Assembly: GCF_002355155.1 (NCBI RefSeq)
Contig: NZ_AP017369.1
Location: 1,116,001 to 1,180,000 of the forward strand
DNA: 64,000 nt
Source of the DNA: Corynebacterium suranareeae
Lineage (GTDB): Bacteria > Actinomycetota > Actinomycetes > Mycobacteriales > Mycobacteriaceae
Reading direction: 5' to 3'
Part shown: one piece after another, positions 55,559 through 64,000 of the stretch
Position numbering within the stretch: the stretch's first letter is position 1
Layout of the letters: each line of letters opens with the position of its first letter
Made by a program: the position numbers and the translations under genes
Notes under the pieces: model-generated
Database searches by the model: none
What the model was told of the DNA's origin: nothing
Seen by the model: the letters and a program-made list of their open reading frames with translations, nothing else

Positions 55559-57288
55559 GATTTAGCCTGCGCAGTCTCTTGGGATTCAACAATTTCGCGG
55601 TAGGTATCGCATGTTTTCAGCAAATTATCATGGGTGCCGATACCTGCGATTTCGCCATTATCTAACACCACAATCTGATCAGCATCCCGAATCGTGCTCA
55701 CGCGTTGAGCCACAATCAGCTTGGTGGCTTCCGGCAAGTGGGTGGATAATGCTCGTCGCAGAGCAGCGTCGGTGCTGACATCGAGGGCGGAGAAAGAATC
55801 GTCGAAAATATAAATCTCAGGCTGTTTCAGCAAGGCCCGCGCAATAGCTAAACGTTGACGCTGACCACCAGAAACATTGGTGCCACCTTGAGCAATCTCA
55901 GAATCAAGAGCCTCTGGCATATCGCGTACAAAGTCAGCAGCTTGAGCAATGGCCAAAGCCTGCCACAGCTGTGTGTCATCCGCGTCTTCGTTTCCATAAC
56001 GCAGGTTGCTGGCAATGGTTCCAGAAAATAGGAAAGATTTCTGCGGAACAAGACCGATCCGATCCCACAGTTCCAGGGGTTCAAAGTCGCGGACATCGGT
56101 GCCATCGATGGTAACTTCGCCGGAGGTGACGTCGAAAAGCCTAGGCACCAGCCCGATCAGCGTTGTCTTGCCCGACCCGGTTGAGCCGATGATCGCCGTC
56201 GTGCTGCCCGGCGCGACGCGGAAGCTGACATTATTTAGCACCGGGTCATCCGCACCGGGGTAGGCAAAGGTTGCGTTGTTAAACACGATTTCACCAGCGC
56301 TTTTCGACGGCTGCGCCGGTGTTTCTGGCGCCTGAACCGATGGCACGGTGTTCAAAACCTCGCCGATGCGATCAGCTGACACGGCGGCGCGGGGGACCAT
56401 CACGAACATGAATGCCGCCATCATCACGCCCATGAGAATTTGCATGATGTACTGCAAGAATGCGAACAACGTACCAATTTGTGTTTCACCGGATTCGACT
56501 TGGAAGGCGCCAAACCAAATCACGGCGACTGCAGAGAGGTTCATAATCAGCATTACAGCGGGAAACATCAAGGCCATGAGGTTGCCGGTACGCACACCAA
56601 TATCAGCAACGTCTTGACTTGCTGAGGTAAAACGCGCGCGCTCTTCATCTTCACGCACGAATGCCCGAATCACGCGGATGCCGGTGAGCTGCTCACGCAT
56701 GATCTGGTTGATGCGGTCAATGCGTTTTTGCATCAGCTGGAACATGGGAACCATGCGCACAATAATCAACGCCACGACAATGATGAGAACTGGAATGCTC
56801 ACCACCATCAGCCACGACAATCCAAGATCTTGGCGCACAGCCATGATCACGCCACCAATGGCTAACATCGGGGCGGAAATCATGAGTGTGGAGGTCATCT
56901 GCACCAGCATTTGGATTTGCTGCACGTCATTGGTGTTTCGTGTAATCAGTGAAGGCGCTCCAAATTGGCCCATTTCACGTTCTGAGAAACTGACTACCTT
57001 TCCAAAGATCGCCGACCGCAGATCTCTGCCCACAGTCATAGACAATTTCGAGCCGAAATACACACCGGCAATGGCGCAGGCGACCTGGACCAACGTCAGC
57101 GCCAACATGATGCCACCAGTGCGCCAGATATATCCGATATCGCCTGTGACCACACCATTGTCAATGATGTCTGCGTTGAGCGTGGGGAGAAGAAGCGAAG
57201 TGATTGATTGCGCCAATTGAAAAATAATGACAGCTAAAATTAGAGGCCATGTGGGTTTAAGAAACCTCACCAAAATTGACCACAGCAT
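55555..57288 (-). CDS. Heterodimeric ABC exporter, subunit with degenerate Walker B
   Basis: 577-residue exporter half. Walker A IGSTGSGKTT, canonical signature VSGGQRQRLAIARAL, but Walker B reads IYIFDDSFSALD with Asp instead of catalytic Glu. Together with the partner this gives one normal and one degenerate ATP site, as in LmrCD-type exporters. First gene of the two-gene operon. Confidence 0.9.
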   Translation of the reverse strand: MLWSILVRFLKPTWPLILAVIIFQLAQSITSLLLPTLNADIIDNGVVTGDIGYIWRTGGIMLALTLVQVACAIAGVYFGSKLSMTVGRDLRSAIFGKVVSFSEREMGQFGAPSLITRNTNDVQQIQMLVQMTSTLMISAPMLAIGGVIMAVRQDLGLSWLMVVSIPVLIIVVALIIVRMVPMFQLMQKRIDRINQIMREQLTGIRVIRAFVREDEERARFTSASQDVADIGVRTGNLMALMFPAVMLIMNLSAVAVIWFGAFQVESGETQIGTLFAFLQYIMQILMGVMMAAFMFVMVPRAAVSADRIGEVLNTVPSVQAPETPAQPSKSAGEIVFNNATFAYPGADDPVLNNVSFRVAPGSTTAIIGSTGSGKTTLIGLVPRLFDVTSGEVTIDGTDVRDFEPLELWDRIGLVPQKSFLFSGTIASNLRYGNEDADDTQLWQALAIAQAADFVRDMPEALDSEIAQGGTNVSGGQRQRLAIARALLKQPEIYIFDDSFSALDVSTDAALRRALSTHLPEATKLIVAQRVSTIRDADQIVVLDNGEIAGIGTHDNLLKTCDTYREIVESQETAQAKS

Positions 57289-57390
57289 GAATGTATTCCT
57301 TTTTAGGGAGAGTCATCCCCAGTGGGTGTCCGGGGGTTAAGGCTGGACGTTAAATTTGCTTAACGGTTTCCCCAAGATTACGCCCAAATT

Positions 57391-57567
57391 CTAGTGATGG
57401 ATTGTTGCTGGTTTCTTCAGCCAATTAGGTAGCGGAAATTCGTTGAGATAGCAGGCAGCGATGGCAAGACCAATGCTTGGAAGTGATAGCTCATCGCGAT
57501 AACACAAATACCAACTGTGGTGTTCAGGGTGGAATTTATTCTTGGATGCTGCAAGGGAGCGGAAGCC
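57391..57567 (-). pseudogene. Orphaned C-terminus of the lipid aminoacyl synthase gene, after a premature TAG
   Basis: The reading frame of the next gene continues past its TAG (57568-57570) for 58 more codons to a TAG at 57391-57393 without any shift. The product, GFRSLAASKNKFHPEHHSWY onward to NWLKKPATIHH, matches the usual end of DUF2156/MprF-type synthases (FR-x-L...KF-P...YL-Y). The stop sits exactly where a Tyr or similar residue is expected (EPF-stop-GFRSL). So the gene is cut by one nonsense change, unless it is read through or a sequencing error. Confidence 0.8.
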
Positions 57568-59865
57568 CTAAAACGGTTCCATTGCTTTGCCTAGAAGGTC
57601 TAAAATCGCATCAATGGTGCCACGGTTGTCCATGCTGTTAGTGGAGCTTAATGGCGCGCCCGAAAGGGACACCCATTTCAGGTTGAGATCTCTGGCGATA
57701 ACGACGGCCTCGGAAATTAAAAACTCAATAACCGATTTGAACCCCTGTGGATCACGGCGCATCACATCGAGCGTATATCCAACAATGTAGCCATCTTCAA
57801 ACACCGGCAACCAGCTTGTTATGCCGTGGAGATGATCATCGGCACCGACGGCAAGCAAGAGAAAAGTATCTGGATCTGACAACTCATTGACAGTTCCTAG
57901 TGTGAAGCCCATCTCCGGCAGTGCTTTTTCAGAGACCCATTCCTCCGACAGTGAGATGATTTTGTGCTGCATCTCGGTACTAAGTTTTGCCCACGTGGTC
58001 CAGATGGCATGCACTGATTCTTTGGCTGCACGGTTTCTAGCGGTACGAACATTTTGAAAGCGTTTGCCCTTAAAGTCCGCCTGCTCGGGGTGAAGTACCG
58101 CCTCCTCAGCCACGCGGAGTTTATGATGTCCTGCGCTCATGCGTTCTGTGGAGAATTGCTCACCCACCGAATACCACGCGACAATCCAGCCTTGGTGGCT
58201 TGCGAATTCTTCGAATTGCCTGGCCAAGTCATCCTTGGATTCGCACGAGTCTGGGCCAATAATAGGCTCTCCGAGGGTAATCGCAACCCCTCTTTTAACG
58301 CGGTAGGCCACGTAACCTGTGGATTTTGGAGCCCACCAATAAGTATTGCCACCCCAGGTGGTCATCCAAGATAGGTGATCACCACTGCCAGCCTTCAAGG
58401 TTTCGGCTGCTTTTTCCTGGTCTTTATAGGCCTTATCGACGTGCACACCCATCAGCAAGTGGTACAGCACTGCGGCGGCCACCAGCCAGAATAGTGTTCC
58501 CGTCCATTCAAAAACCGCCCACCCACGAGGAGATCTGGGGAAGAGCTGGTGATTTAAAACTGTATCGATCGTGGGAGGAAGATACCGGAAGGGAAGCTCT
58601 TTAAGCGCTAGCCCGATTGTTGGGTGAGGGTGGAACGCATGGGGAATAAGCAGGGTAGTAAGAATCCAGATGGCCGCAGTTCCCAATAAAGTAAGACTGA
58701 GCACGATGGCAGACTGGGAAATCCGTGCTGTATCGATTTTTACTTGGAAAGCACGGCGGAAAATCACCAACACAGCCAACGCGATCAACCAAGGCACAAT
58801 CACGCTAAAAGCATTGACCGACCACAATAAATCTGTGGCATCCGCGGATAGTTTAATCAGCTGAAACATCAAGACTGCGATGGACAGTAGCTGAGCCAGA
58901 ACTGACAGCATCCAGGCAACACGACGTCCACGGCTTAGCCCCAATGCCAGAACCACTGTGAGGATCAGAGGAATCAAATTAGCCACTGATGGGCCCACAC
59001 CGTGCTGTTGCAGCTGGTCAAGTGCACCTTGGCAAGCATCCGACGTCCCATCGGCGTGGCAGAGATGATGCATGTGTTCCTCTGTCACAAGTGGTTGCCA
59101 AATCAATTCGGTTGCGCTGGAAAACGGACCATGGGTGAGCGGGTTAAGTGCAGCAAGGACAGGGCCTACTGCTACGGCAGTGATCAAAATGGCCGACATG
59201 ATCCGAGCTTCACGGATGGTAAGCGAACCTGAAAACCAGCGTCTACCTGGTGTTTTTCGATGCCTGCCCAGCTCGCCTACAACAGTGCCGATGATGGTGG
59301 CGGTGAGGACGGTGACGTCGGCAAGCGTGCCCGTATAAAGCAGCAACGTCAACGTGATGGTGAACAGTACCAGCCTCGTGCGTCGGCGCCATAAAAGCGG
59401 CATGGATGCAGATGCGAACGCTGCGACACCGAAGACCCAGAAATCCGGGGTGAGCAACACATCTTCTAACAAGTTGTTGCCCCAGCGGTTCAGGCCGGCT
59501 TCCTCAATGAGATAAGCGATGCCGATGCCTAATGGAACAGAGCTGATGTGGAGTAATACCGCTGCGACCGCGAATTTCAGACTGCCTAGAATTCTTTCAG
59601 CAGGGACTGCAAAAACAATGATCCACAACGTAGACATCAACGCCGCAGTGGTGGGGGAGGAACTTAGACCAGCGGTGAGGAAATGCGGACTAATTATCGT
59701 CCACGGTAAGGAGAGCCCAAGGGTATTGGTTGGATTCTCTGCGCCGAGGACTTCCCGCAAGCCCCACATGATGATGACCATGAGCAGGCTAAGAGGTGTG
59801 AAACGTAAGGATTTACCCAGCCATCTCAGACCGAAGAGAAAATAGGACTGTGACGATTTTTCCAT
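57568..59865 (-). CDS. Aminoacyl-phosphatidylglycerol synthase-like membrane protein (C-terminally truncated)
   Basis: MprF-type enzyme that transfers an amino acid from tRNA to a membrane lipid; the C. glutamicum homologue is reported, as I recall, to make alanyl-phosphatidylglycerol and alanyl-diacylglycerol. 764 residues as read: about 12 helices (1-470), then the soluble DUF2156 synthase domain (from about 490) with STGYVAYRVKRGVAITLGEP and KGKRFQNVRTARNRAAKE. Start ATG at 59865, two bases after the stop of the esterase gene; a longer frame from 59901 would overlap it. The family's final 58 residues are separated by an in-frame TAG, so activity is doubtful. Confidence 0.82.
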   Translation of the reverse strand: MEKSSQSYFLFGLRWLGKSLRFTPLSLLMVIIMWGLREVLGAENPTNTLGLSLPWTIISPHFLTAGLSSSPTTAALMSTLWIIVFAVPAERILGSLKFAVAAVLLHISSVPLGIGIAYLIEEAGLNRWGNNLLEDVLLTPDFWVFGVAAFASASMPLLWRRRTRLVLFTITLTLLLYTGTLADVTVLTATIIGTVVGELGRHRKTPGRRWFSGSLTIREARIMSAILITAVAVGPVLAALNPLTHGPFSSATELIWQPLVTEEHMHHLCHADGTSDACQGALDQLQQHGVGPSVANLIPLILTVVLALGLSRGRRVAWMLSVLAQLLSIAVLMFQLIKLSADATDLLWSVNAFSVIVPWLIALAVLVIFRRAFQVKIDTARISQSAIVLSLTLLGTAAIWILTTLLIPHAFHPHPTIGLALKELPFRYLPPTIDTVLNHQLFPRSPRGWAVFEWTGTLFWLVAAAVLYHLLMGVHVDKAYKDQEKAAETLKAGSGDHLSWMTTWGGNTYWWAPKSTGYVAYRVKRGVAITLGEPIIGPDSCESKDDLARQFEEFASHQGWIVAWYSVGEQFSTERMSAGHHKLRVAEEAVLHPEQADFKGKRFQNVRTARNRAAKESVHAIWTTWAKLSTEMQHKIISLSEEWVSEKALPEMGFTLGTVNELSDPDTFLLLAVGADDHLHGITSWLPVFEDGYIVGYTLDVMRRDPQGFKSVIEFLISEAVVIARDLNLKWVSLSGAPLSSTNSMDNRGTIDAILDLLGKAMEPF

Positions 59866-59867
59866 TG

Positions 59868-61145
59868 TTAAACCTGCACTCCGCCACGTTGTGCAACCCA
59901 ATCAAAAGTATTAGCCAAAGCTACTCGCCACACCTGGAAAGAATGCCCACCGGCAACGGTATCAAAAGTGGTGGACATTCCAGCCTGATTACTTAAATTG
60001 TTCAAGTGGGACAATGCTGTCACAGCACTTTCATCATTGCTACCAGCGATAAACTTGCCCGAAATTCCACTGTAGGTATGATCCCTAGAACCAATTGCTT
60101 GATTGAGTAAATCCTCAGGGTTAACGGCTTTGAATGCGTCTTCATCGCCGCCGAAAAGTTGATCAACTGTTTGCTCACGTGTGCCAAGGGTGGGTTCTGC
60201 CTGCCCAGAAAAATCAAGGAAAGAACCATAAGACTTCGGATGATTAGTCATAATTTGCAAAGCGCACGTGCCACCGTAACTTAGCCCTCCAATAGTCCAG
60301 GTGCGTTGATCCTGATTGACTCGAAACTTCTGCTTGATCAACATCGGAACATCTTGGGATAGGTAAGTCATCACGTCCTGTGAATCAGAATCAACACATG
60401 CCGGGTTTCCGCTAAAAGATCCCGTGCCATCCACACTGATAACAATCGGACTAATTCCATCGTGTGTGGCCTGGAAATTATCAGCTGTTTGATCAGCATC
60501 ACCACTGCTAAACCACTGATCCGGCTGGCCAGGATTTCCAGCCATTAAAACCAACACCGGCAACTGCACATCAGGATGAGTCCAATAAGCAGGAGGGATA
60601 TAAGCATAAGCATCGCGAGCATTAAAATCCGAGACAGAATCATCCGTTGTTCCAGCTAAAGGCACCTGCACTAGTGCACCGACTTCACGGTCATCCATGG
60701 TTGGGGCAGTGGATTGGGATTCAAAATCCGCATACGACATGGACACAGCCGCAGGTACAGGATTGAAAGAACCCAACGTTGGGTACGGCTGATAATTCAA
60801 ATTGACCACAGCAGCAGAATTAATCAGCGCAATTACTGTAAGACCTGCCATCCAGATTCTTGTACGACCAGTGCGGAAAAAGACACTCAACAGGGAAAAC
60901 ACTGCCACACCAGCGGCTAAATAAATTGTCCACGGATTCGGATCCGGGAACGGCCTCCACAGCTTTTCAATGATCACCCACGCACTGAGGGTTAGAGCCA
61001 CTGCAGAGATTAGTGCGCCAAGCGTGCGTTTCCTGGGTTTGTGGACAATTCCGTACGCAGTCGCAGCAACAGTTAGTACAGCAACACAAATGATCACGGT
61101 TAGGGCCGTGGAATCGACAAGCGAGACTGTTCGCCATTCATTCAC
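59868..61145 (-). CDS. Membrane-anchored esterase (alpha/beta hydrolase)
   Basis: 425 residues. Four N-terminal helices (about 12-32, 43-62, 72-90, 97-114) anchor an external alpha/beta hydrolase of the antigen-85/esterase-D type. Nucleophile elbow GGLSYGG with Ser289; catalytic His401 in VAGGHSFQVW; oxyanion region MAGNPGQPDQWF. Ends 2 bp before the aminoacyl-lipid synthase gene, so the pair is an operon; such a partner is expected to remove aminoacyl groups from lipids and thereby set their level. Confidence 0.85.
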   Translation of the reverse strand: MNEWRTVSLVDSTALTVIICVAVLTVAATAYGIVHKPRKRTLGALISAVALTLSAWVIIEKLWRPFPDPNPWTIYLAAGVAVFSLLSVFFRTGRTRIWMAGLTVIALINSAAVVNLNYQPYPTLGSFNPVPAAVSMSYADFESQSTAPTMDDREVGALVQVPLAGTTDDSVSDFNARDAYAYIPPAYWTHPDVQLPVLVLMAGNPGQPDQWFSSGDADQTADNFQATHDGISPIVISVDGTGSFSGNPACVDSDSQDVMTYLSQDVPMLIKQKFRVNQDQRTWTIGGLSYGGTCALQIMTNHPKSYGSFLDFSGQAEPTLGTREQTVDQLFGGDEDAFKAVNPEDLLNQAIGSRDHTYSGISGKFIAGSNDESAVTALSHLNNLSNQAGMSTTFDTVAGGHSFQVWRVALANTFDWVAQRGGVQV

Positions 61146-61334
61146 ATCGTCATTATCCGCTTGAAAATCTTCAAAGAATTAGGGAAGAGCTAAGAAATGC
61201 TGGTGAAGTAGCAGGAAAATGGATCAAGATGGTTCTTGCCGTTTAGGTGATTCTCGGTGGTAGTAAATTCCTTCTGGTTGCAGGAGCCGATTTAAGGGGT
61301 TGGGGTCTGCTGGATGAATGTTTGTGTGGGTAGG

Positions 61335-61548
61335 GCTTGTTTAAGCGCTTACAGGCGAATTTAGAGGCTGTTCAATTTGAGGCCAATGGGGTAGAAGTGA
61401 AACCTGGAAGTTTGCTGATCAAGTATTCACCACAAACGTGAGGTCCAACCACGGGATCGAATAAATTTTTGCACCTAAAGGGCTGTCTGATGAAAATTCC
61501 CCCCACAAATCGATGGCGAGTTCGGTTTTGTGGTGAATATTCGCATAT
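61335..61548 (-). repeat. Intergenic repeat, family 2, copy 2 (inverted relative to copy 1)
   Basis: In the 482-bp gap between esterase and lysI genes (61146-61627), which has no gene. Blocks shared with 935-1145 in reverse: GAATATTCGCATAT (61535-61548), 61397-61423 (25 of 27 bases) and GGGCTTGTTTAAGCGCTT (61335-61352). It carries a perfect 13-bp inverted repeat TATTCACCACAAA / TTTGTGGTGAATA at 61424-61436 / 61527-61539. Confidence 0.7.
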
Positions 61549-61627
61549 TATTTCGATTTGGGTGAGGTGAGGCTGACAAGACGGTAGCCTCTAAGAGGAA
61601 TTGAGCCAAATGCAAAGTCAAGAAGTG

Positions 61628-63133
61628 CTAAAGCGATAGCGATCCATTTGCCAAACCGACAATTCCACAAACGGCAGCAATGCTAAGGACCACAACCACA
61701 CCTATTTCAAAGCGGTTAAACACTCTTTCGCCCCGATAAAGCCTGGTCCACACATAGGGGATTAGTCCTGGAATCATCGCCATTGCGCCGAAAAGAACAT
61801 ATTGCGGTTCCGCGGCATAAAACAACCACACTGAGTAAATGGTGGCCAGCAGCCCAACGACCAGGTGTTTCCGATTTTCTTGGGCTGAAATTTTTGGACC
61901 TGAATCATCAAAACGAGTTCCTGCATGAGGGTGAGTGATTCCTCTGCCACGGGTTGCCAGCATTACTAAATAGAGAGCAGAAAACAGATACGGTACGAGA
62001 TACAAGTTGGTGGCCAACTGAACCATGGATACGTAGGTGGTTTCATTGAGGAAGAAAATGATGATGAACACCTGGATCACGATCGTGGAGATCAGCTGTG
62101 CCATCCACGCAGCACCGCGGTTGTTGATGGCGCCGATTTTCTTTGGAATCAACCCATCCATTGCCATTAATGCCAACGGTTCCGCACACAGCATCTGCCA
62201 GGACACATAAGCACCAAGAACTGACAGGCACAGCCCCAAGGAAATCAGTGCCGCACCCCATGGGCCGACCACCGCTTCAAGAACCGACGCCATGGAATTA
62301 TCTGGCAAAGCAGCAAGTTCCTGTTGGGTGAGCACGCCGAAACTCAATGTAGAAATAGACATCAGCAGAAGGAGAACGGCTACAAAACCGATAACGGTAG
62401 CGCGACTGACATCTCTCCTGGAACGCGCTTGACGTGAGTAAACTGATGCTCCTTCAATGCCAATAAACACCCAGACTGTGTACACCATGATTCCGCGTAC
62501 TTGATCAAAGATGCTGCCCACATCACCGTCACGTCCCCACAGATCGACCGTGAACTTTTCCCAGCTAAAACCTAAGAATGCAACGAGGATGATAAAGCAC
62601 AGTAGTGGCAGGATTTTAGCTACGGTTGTTACTGTCGTCAGGAAAGCCGCTTGGCTAATTCCGCGTGAGACCACACCAAAAACCAGCCACGTCAACCCAC
62701 TAACCGCCAACGCTGACACAAAAGGGTGGTCTTGGGAAAACAGCGGAACATAGTGTCCCAACGTGGAGAAAAATAACGTGGCGTAGCCAACTTGCGCGAT
62801 TACGGACCCCAGCCAGTATCCCCAGGCGGAGGAAAAGCCTACGTAATCACCCAATCCGACTCGGGCGTAGGCGTAAACACCGGAATCTAAGTGCGGTTTC
62901 CTGCGCGCAAGAACGTGAAACACAAAGGCCACTGATAGCATGCCCACACCGGCGATTAGCCAGCCAATCAGCATCGCGCCGGGAGCTGCAACCGAGCCAA
63001 TGTTTTGGGGGATGGAGAAAATCCCGGCACCGACCGTTGATCCAATGATCAGTGCGATGAGGGTTCTAATAGATACAGTGCGGTTTGTGTCCGCTGATCC
63101 TGTTGAACCCGAAGAATCTGTTTGATTAAGCAC
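61628..63133 (-). CDS. lysI: L-lysine permease (APC superfamily)
   Basis: 501-residue, 12- or 13-helix amino-acid permease of the basic amino-acid/polyamine antiporter type. GSTVGAGIFSIPQNI in helix 1, GYWLGSVIAQVGYATLFFST, and FIGIEGASVYSRQARSRRDV in helix 6 are characteristic. Length and neighbourhood agree with lysI of C. glutamicum, a lysine uptake system. Divergent from the small gene at 63235. Confidence 0.88.
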   Translation of the reverse strand: MLNQTDSSGSTGSADTNRTVSIRTLIALIIGSTVGAGIFSIPQNIGSVAAPGAMLIGWLIAGVGMLSVAFVFHVLARRKPHLDSGVYAYARVGLGDYVGFSSAWGYWLGSVIAQVGYATLFFSTLGHYVPLFSQDHPFVSALAVSGLTWLVFGVVSRGISQAAFLTTVTTVAKILPLLCFIILVAFLGFSWEKFTVDLWGRDGDVGSIFDQVRGIMVYTVWVFIGIEGASVYSRQARSRRDVSRATVIGFVAVLLLLMSISTLSFGVLTQQELAALPDNSMASVLEAVVGPWGAALISLGLCLSVLGAYVSWQMLCAEPLALMAMDGLIPKKIGAINNRGAAWMAQLISTIVIQVFIIIFFLNETTYVSMVQLATNLYLVPYLFSALYLVMLATRGRGITHPHAGTRFDDSGPKISAQENRKHLVVGLLATIYSVWLFYAAEPQYVLFGAMAMIPGLIPYVWTRLYRGERVFNRFEIGVVVVLSIAAVCGIVGLANGSLSL

Positions 63134-63234
63134 TCATTTAACGTAGTTGACGCCCAACGCTGACGCTAAACTTCGCGTATTCTCGGGGGTTGTAAATCAA
63201 ATGCAGGTGAATTGTTAGGAAAGGTAGGAAACCC

Positions 63235-63450
63235 ATGGGCATTTTCGATGAGGCTAAGAAAAAGGCGACCGACTTCCTCGGATCCGATGCAGGCGAGCAG
63301 AAGTCAGACGAATTGCTTGATAAGGCTGCTGATGCCGCCAAGGGTCGTCTTGGTGAGGATAAGGCAGATCAGATCAACAAGGTCCGCGATGCGGTAGATG
63401 AGCGCATCGGTAACAACAATGGTGGCGAAGAAGAGGAGCCTGCCAACTAG
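63235..63450 (+). CDS. Small MT0933-like antitoxin-type protein
   Basis: 71 residues, charged and helical: MGIFDEAKKKATDFLGSDAG then repeated KADQINKVRDAVDERI. This is the pattern of the mycobacterial MT0933/Rv0909 antitoxin-like family, which is also widespread as a solitary protein. No toxin gene is adjacent. The acidic C-terminus (GGEEEEPAN) is typical. GGAAAGG lies before the ATG. Confidence 0.75.
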   Translation: MGIFDEAKKKATDFLGSDAGEQKSDELLDKAADAAKGRLGEDKADQINKVRDAVDERIGNNNGGEEEEPAN

Positions 63451-63461
63451 AATGAGGCGTC

Positions 63462-64000
63462 ATGCGCGTCGTTGTTGTTGATCCACATCACCCCGTCCTT
63501 CCGGTTTCTTTTATAGAGGCTGCAATTGGGCGGGGTGAACCTGTTTTAGTTGATGATGATTTTCCGTTTGATGTTGGAAAATGGGGGATAAAGACGTCGA
63601 AAAGCGCTTCCTGGCTGCTTACTGCAAACCCCATGCTTATCGACGCACCCCTCGACCCATTGCGCGAGGCGGTCAGTGTGATGCGGGCGGCCGTGGGCCG
63701 CGGGGAATGGGAACGTGGGCAGACGCATGAAAGTTTGATTCCTTATTTAAAGGAGGAATCGCAGGAGTTCATCGAGGCTGTGCAGTCAGGCGATGACGAG
63801 GACATGAAAAAGGAGCTGGGGGATGTGTTACTCCAGGTACTTTTTCATGCAGAAATCGCCGCCCGTCAGTCTCGTTTCGATATTTTTGACGTGGCGGCGA
63901 GTTTCGTTGCCAAGATGCGATCACGGTCGCCGTACCTTTTCGACGGATCCACCGGAATCGTGCCTACCGAGGAACAGGAACTGCTTTGGGCGCAAGGTAA
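63462..64000 (+). CDS. mazG: MazG nucleoside triphosphate pyrophosphohydrolase (3' end outside window)
   Basis: House-cleaning NTP pyrophosphatase. The first 70 residues (MRVVVVDPHHPVLPVSFIEA...) are an actinobacterial extension; the MazG fold follows with the metal motifs KEESQEFIEAV and KKELGDVLLQVLFHAEIA, then FDVAASFVAKMRSR and SPYLFDG. Open to the last base of the window, so about 180 residues are visible. Starts 12 bp after the small upstream gene, perhaps one transcript. Confidence 0.87.
   Translation, partial: MRVVVVDPHHPVLPVSFIEAAIGRGEPVLVDDDFPFDVGKWGIKTSKSASWLLTANPMLIDAPLDPLREAVSVMRAAVGRGEWERGQTHESLIPYLKEESQEFIEAVQSGDDEDMKKELGDVLLQVLFHAEIAARQSRFDIFDVAASFVAKMRSRSPYLFDGSTGIVPTEEQELLWAQG

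Noticed and set aside
59866-59901. N-terminal extension MGCTTWRSAGLT of the aminoacyl synthase
   Set aside because: It lies inside the end of the esterase gene; the ATG at 59865 two bases after that stop is the natural coupled start.
63235-63450. Toxin-antitoxin module
   Set aside because: The small protein resembles an antitoxin family, but the neighbour downstream is mazG (NTP pyrophosphohydrolase), not a toxin; MazG should not be confused with MazF.

Overview
The window reads as chromosomal DNA of a mycolic-acid-containing Corynebacterium, Corynebacterium glutamicum or a very close relative. The evidence is a corynomycolyltransferase, the urtABCDE urea transporter behind paired AmtR-like boxes, a gapB-type long GAPDH, lysI, MmpL and excalibur proteins, many starts that look leaderless (a -10 hexamer 6-9 nt before the start codon), and gene order matching what I remember of the ppk2-cmt-urt-gapB-rplY-prs-glmU-mfd-lysI-mazG stretch. 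No rRNA operon, CRISPR array, transposase or prophage module was seen. One tRNA (Gln, UUG) is present.

Layout. 1-11.8 kb: polyphosphate kinase (5' end cut off), HAD phosphatase, a HIBYL-CoA hydrolase-like protein, a corynomycolyltransferase, an MmpL exporter with its TetR regulator, an RraA-like aldolase and small proteins. 12.1-15.5 kb: a DUF222/HNH protein with a repetitive linker, and prfC. 15.7-20.4 kb: urtABCDE. 20.4-28.8 kb: two different pth genes, a nitronate monooxygenase, gapB, rplY with two large RNA hairpins, a VOC protein, and the glmU-prs-alkD cluster. 28.9-37.6 kb: MFS exporter, secreted multicopper oxidase, an ABC exporter with a two-component system, a 44-residue ORF and a YihY-family protein. 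37.5-41.7 kb: a catabolic island (IclR regulator, a dehydrogenase fused to an RraA-type aldolase, a TRAP permease and a small membrane protein) bounded by 84/85-bp direct repeats of the end of the yihY-like gene. 41.7-47.3 kb: a small secreted protein, a highly asymmetric ABC pair, ggtB. 47.5-53.2 kb: small proteins, tRNA-Gln, TetR, mfd. 53.6-64 kb: a second heterodimeric ABC exporter, a lipid aminoacylation synthase with an in-frame premature TAG, its partner esterase, lysI, a small antitoxin-like protein and mazG (3' end cut off).

How the genes work together. urtA-E is a complete nitrogen-scavenging transporter. glmU and prs supply UDP-GlcNAc and PRPP. The island couples uptake (TRAP), oxidation plus aldol cleavage (fusion enzyme) and control (IclR) of an unknown acid. 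The esterase/synthase pair is a membrane-lipid aminoacylation module that looks damaged here.

The most interesting non-coding signals are: an 11-mer, CGTCGANAAGC, found 20 times; a family of about 240-260-bp intergenic elements whose hairpin stems change in compensating pairs (three copies); a second, unrelated intergenic repeat pair of about 210 bp; an approximately 50-bp-arm hairpin after rplY; and a terminator-like hairpin in the rplY leader.
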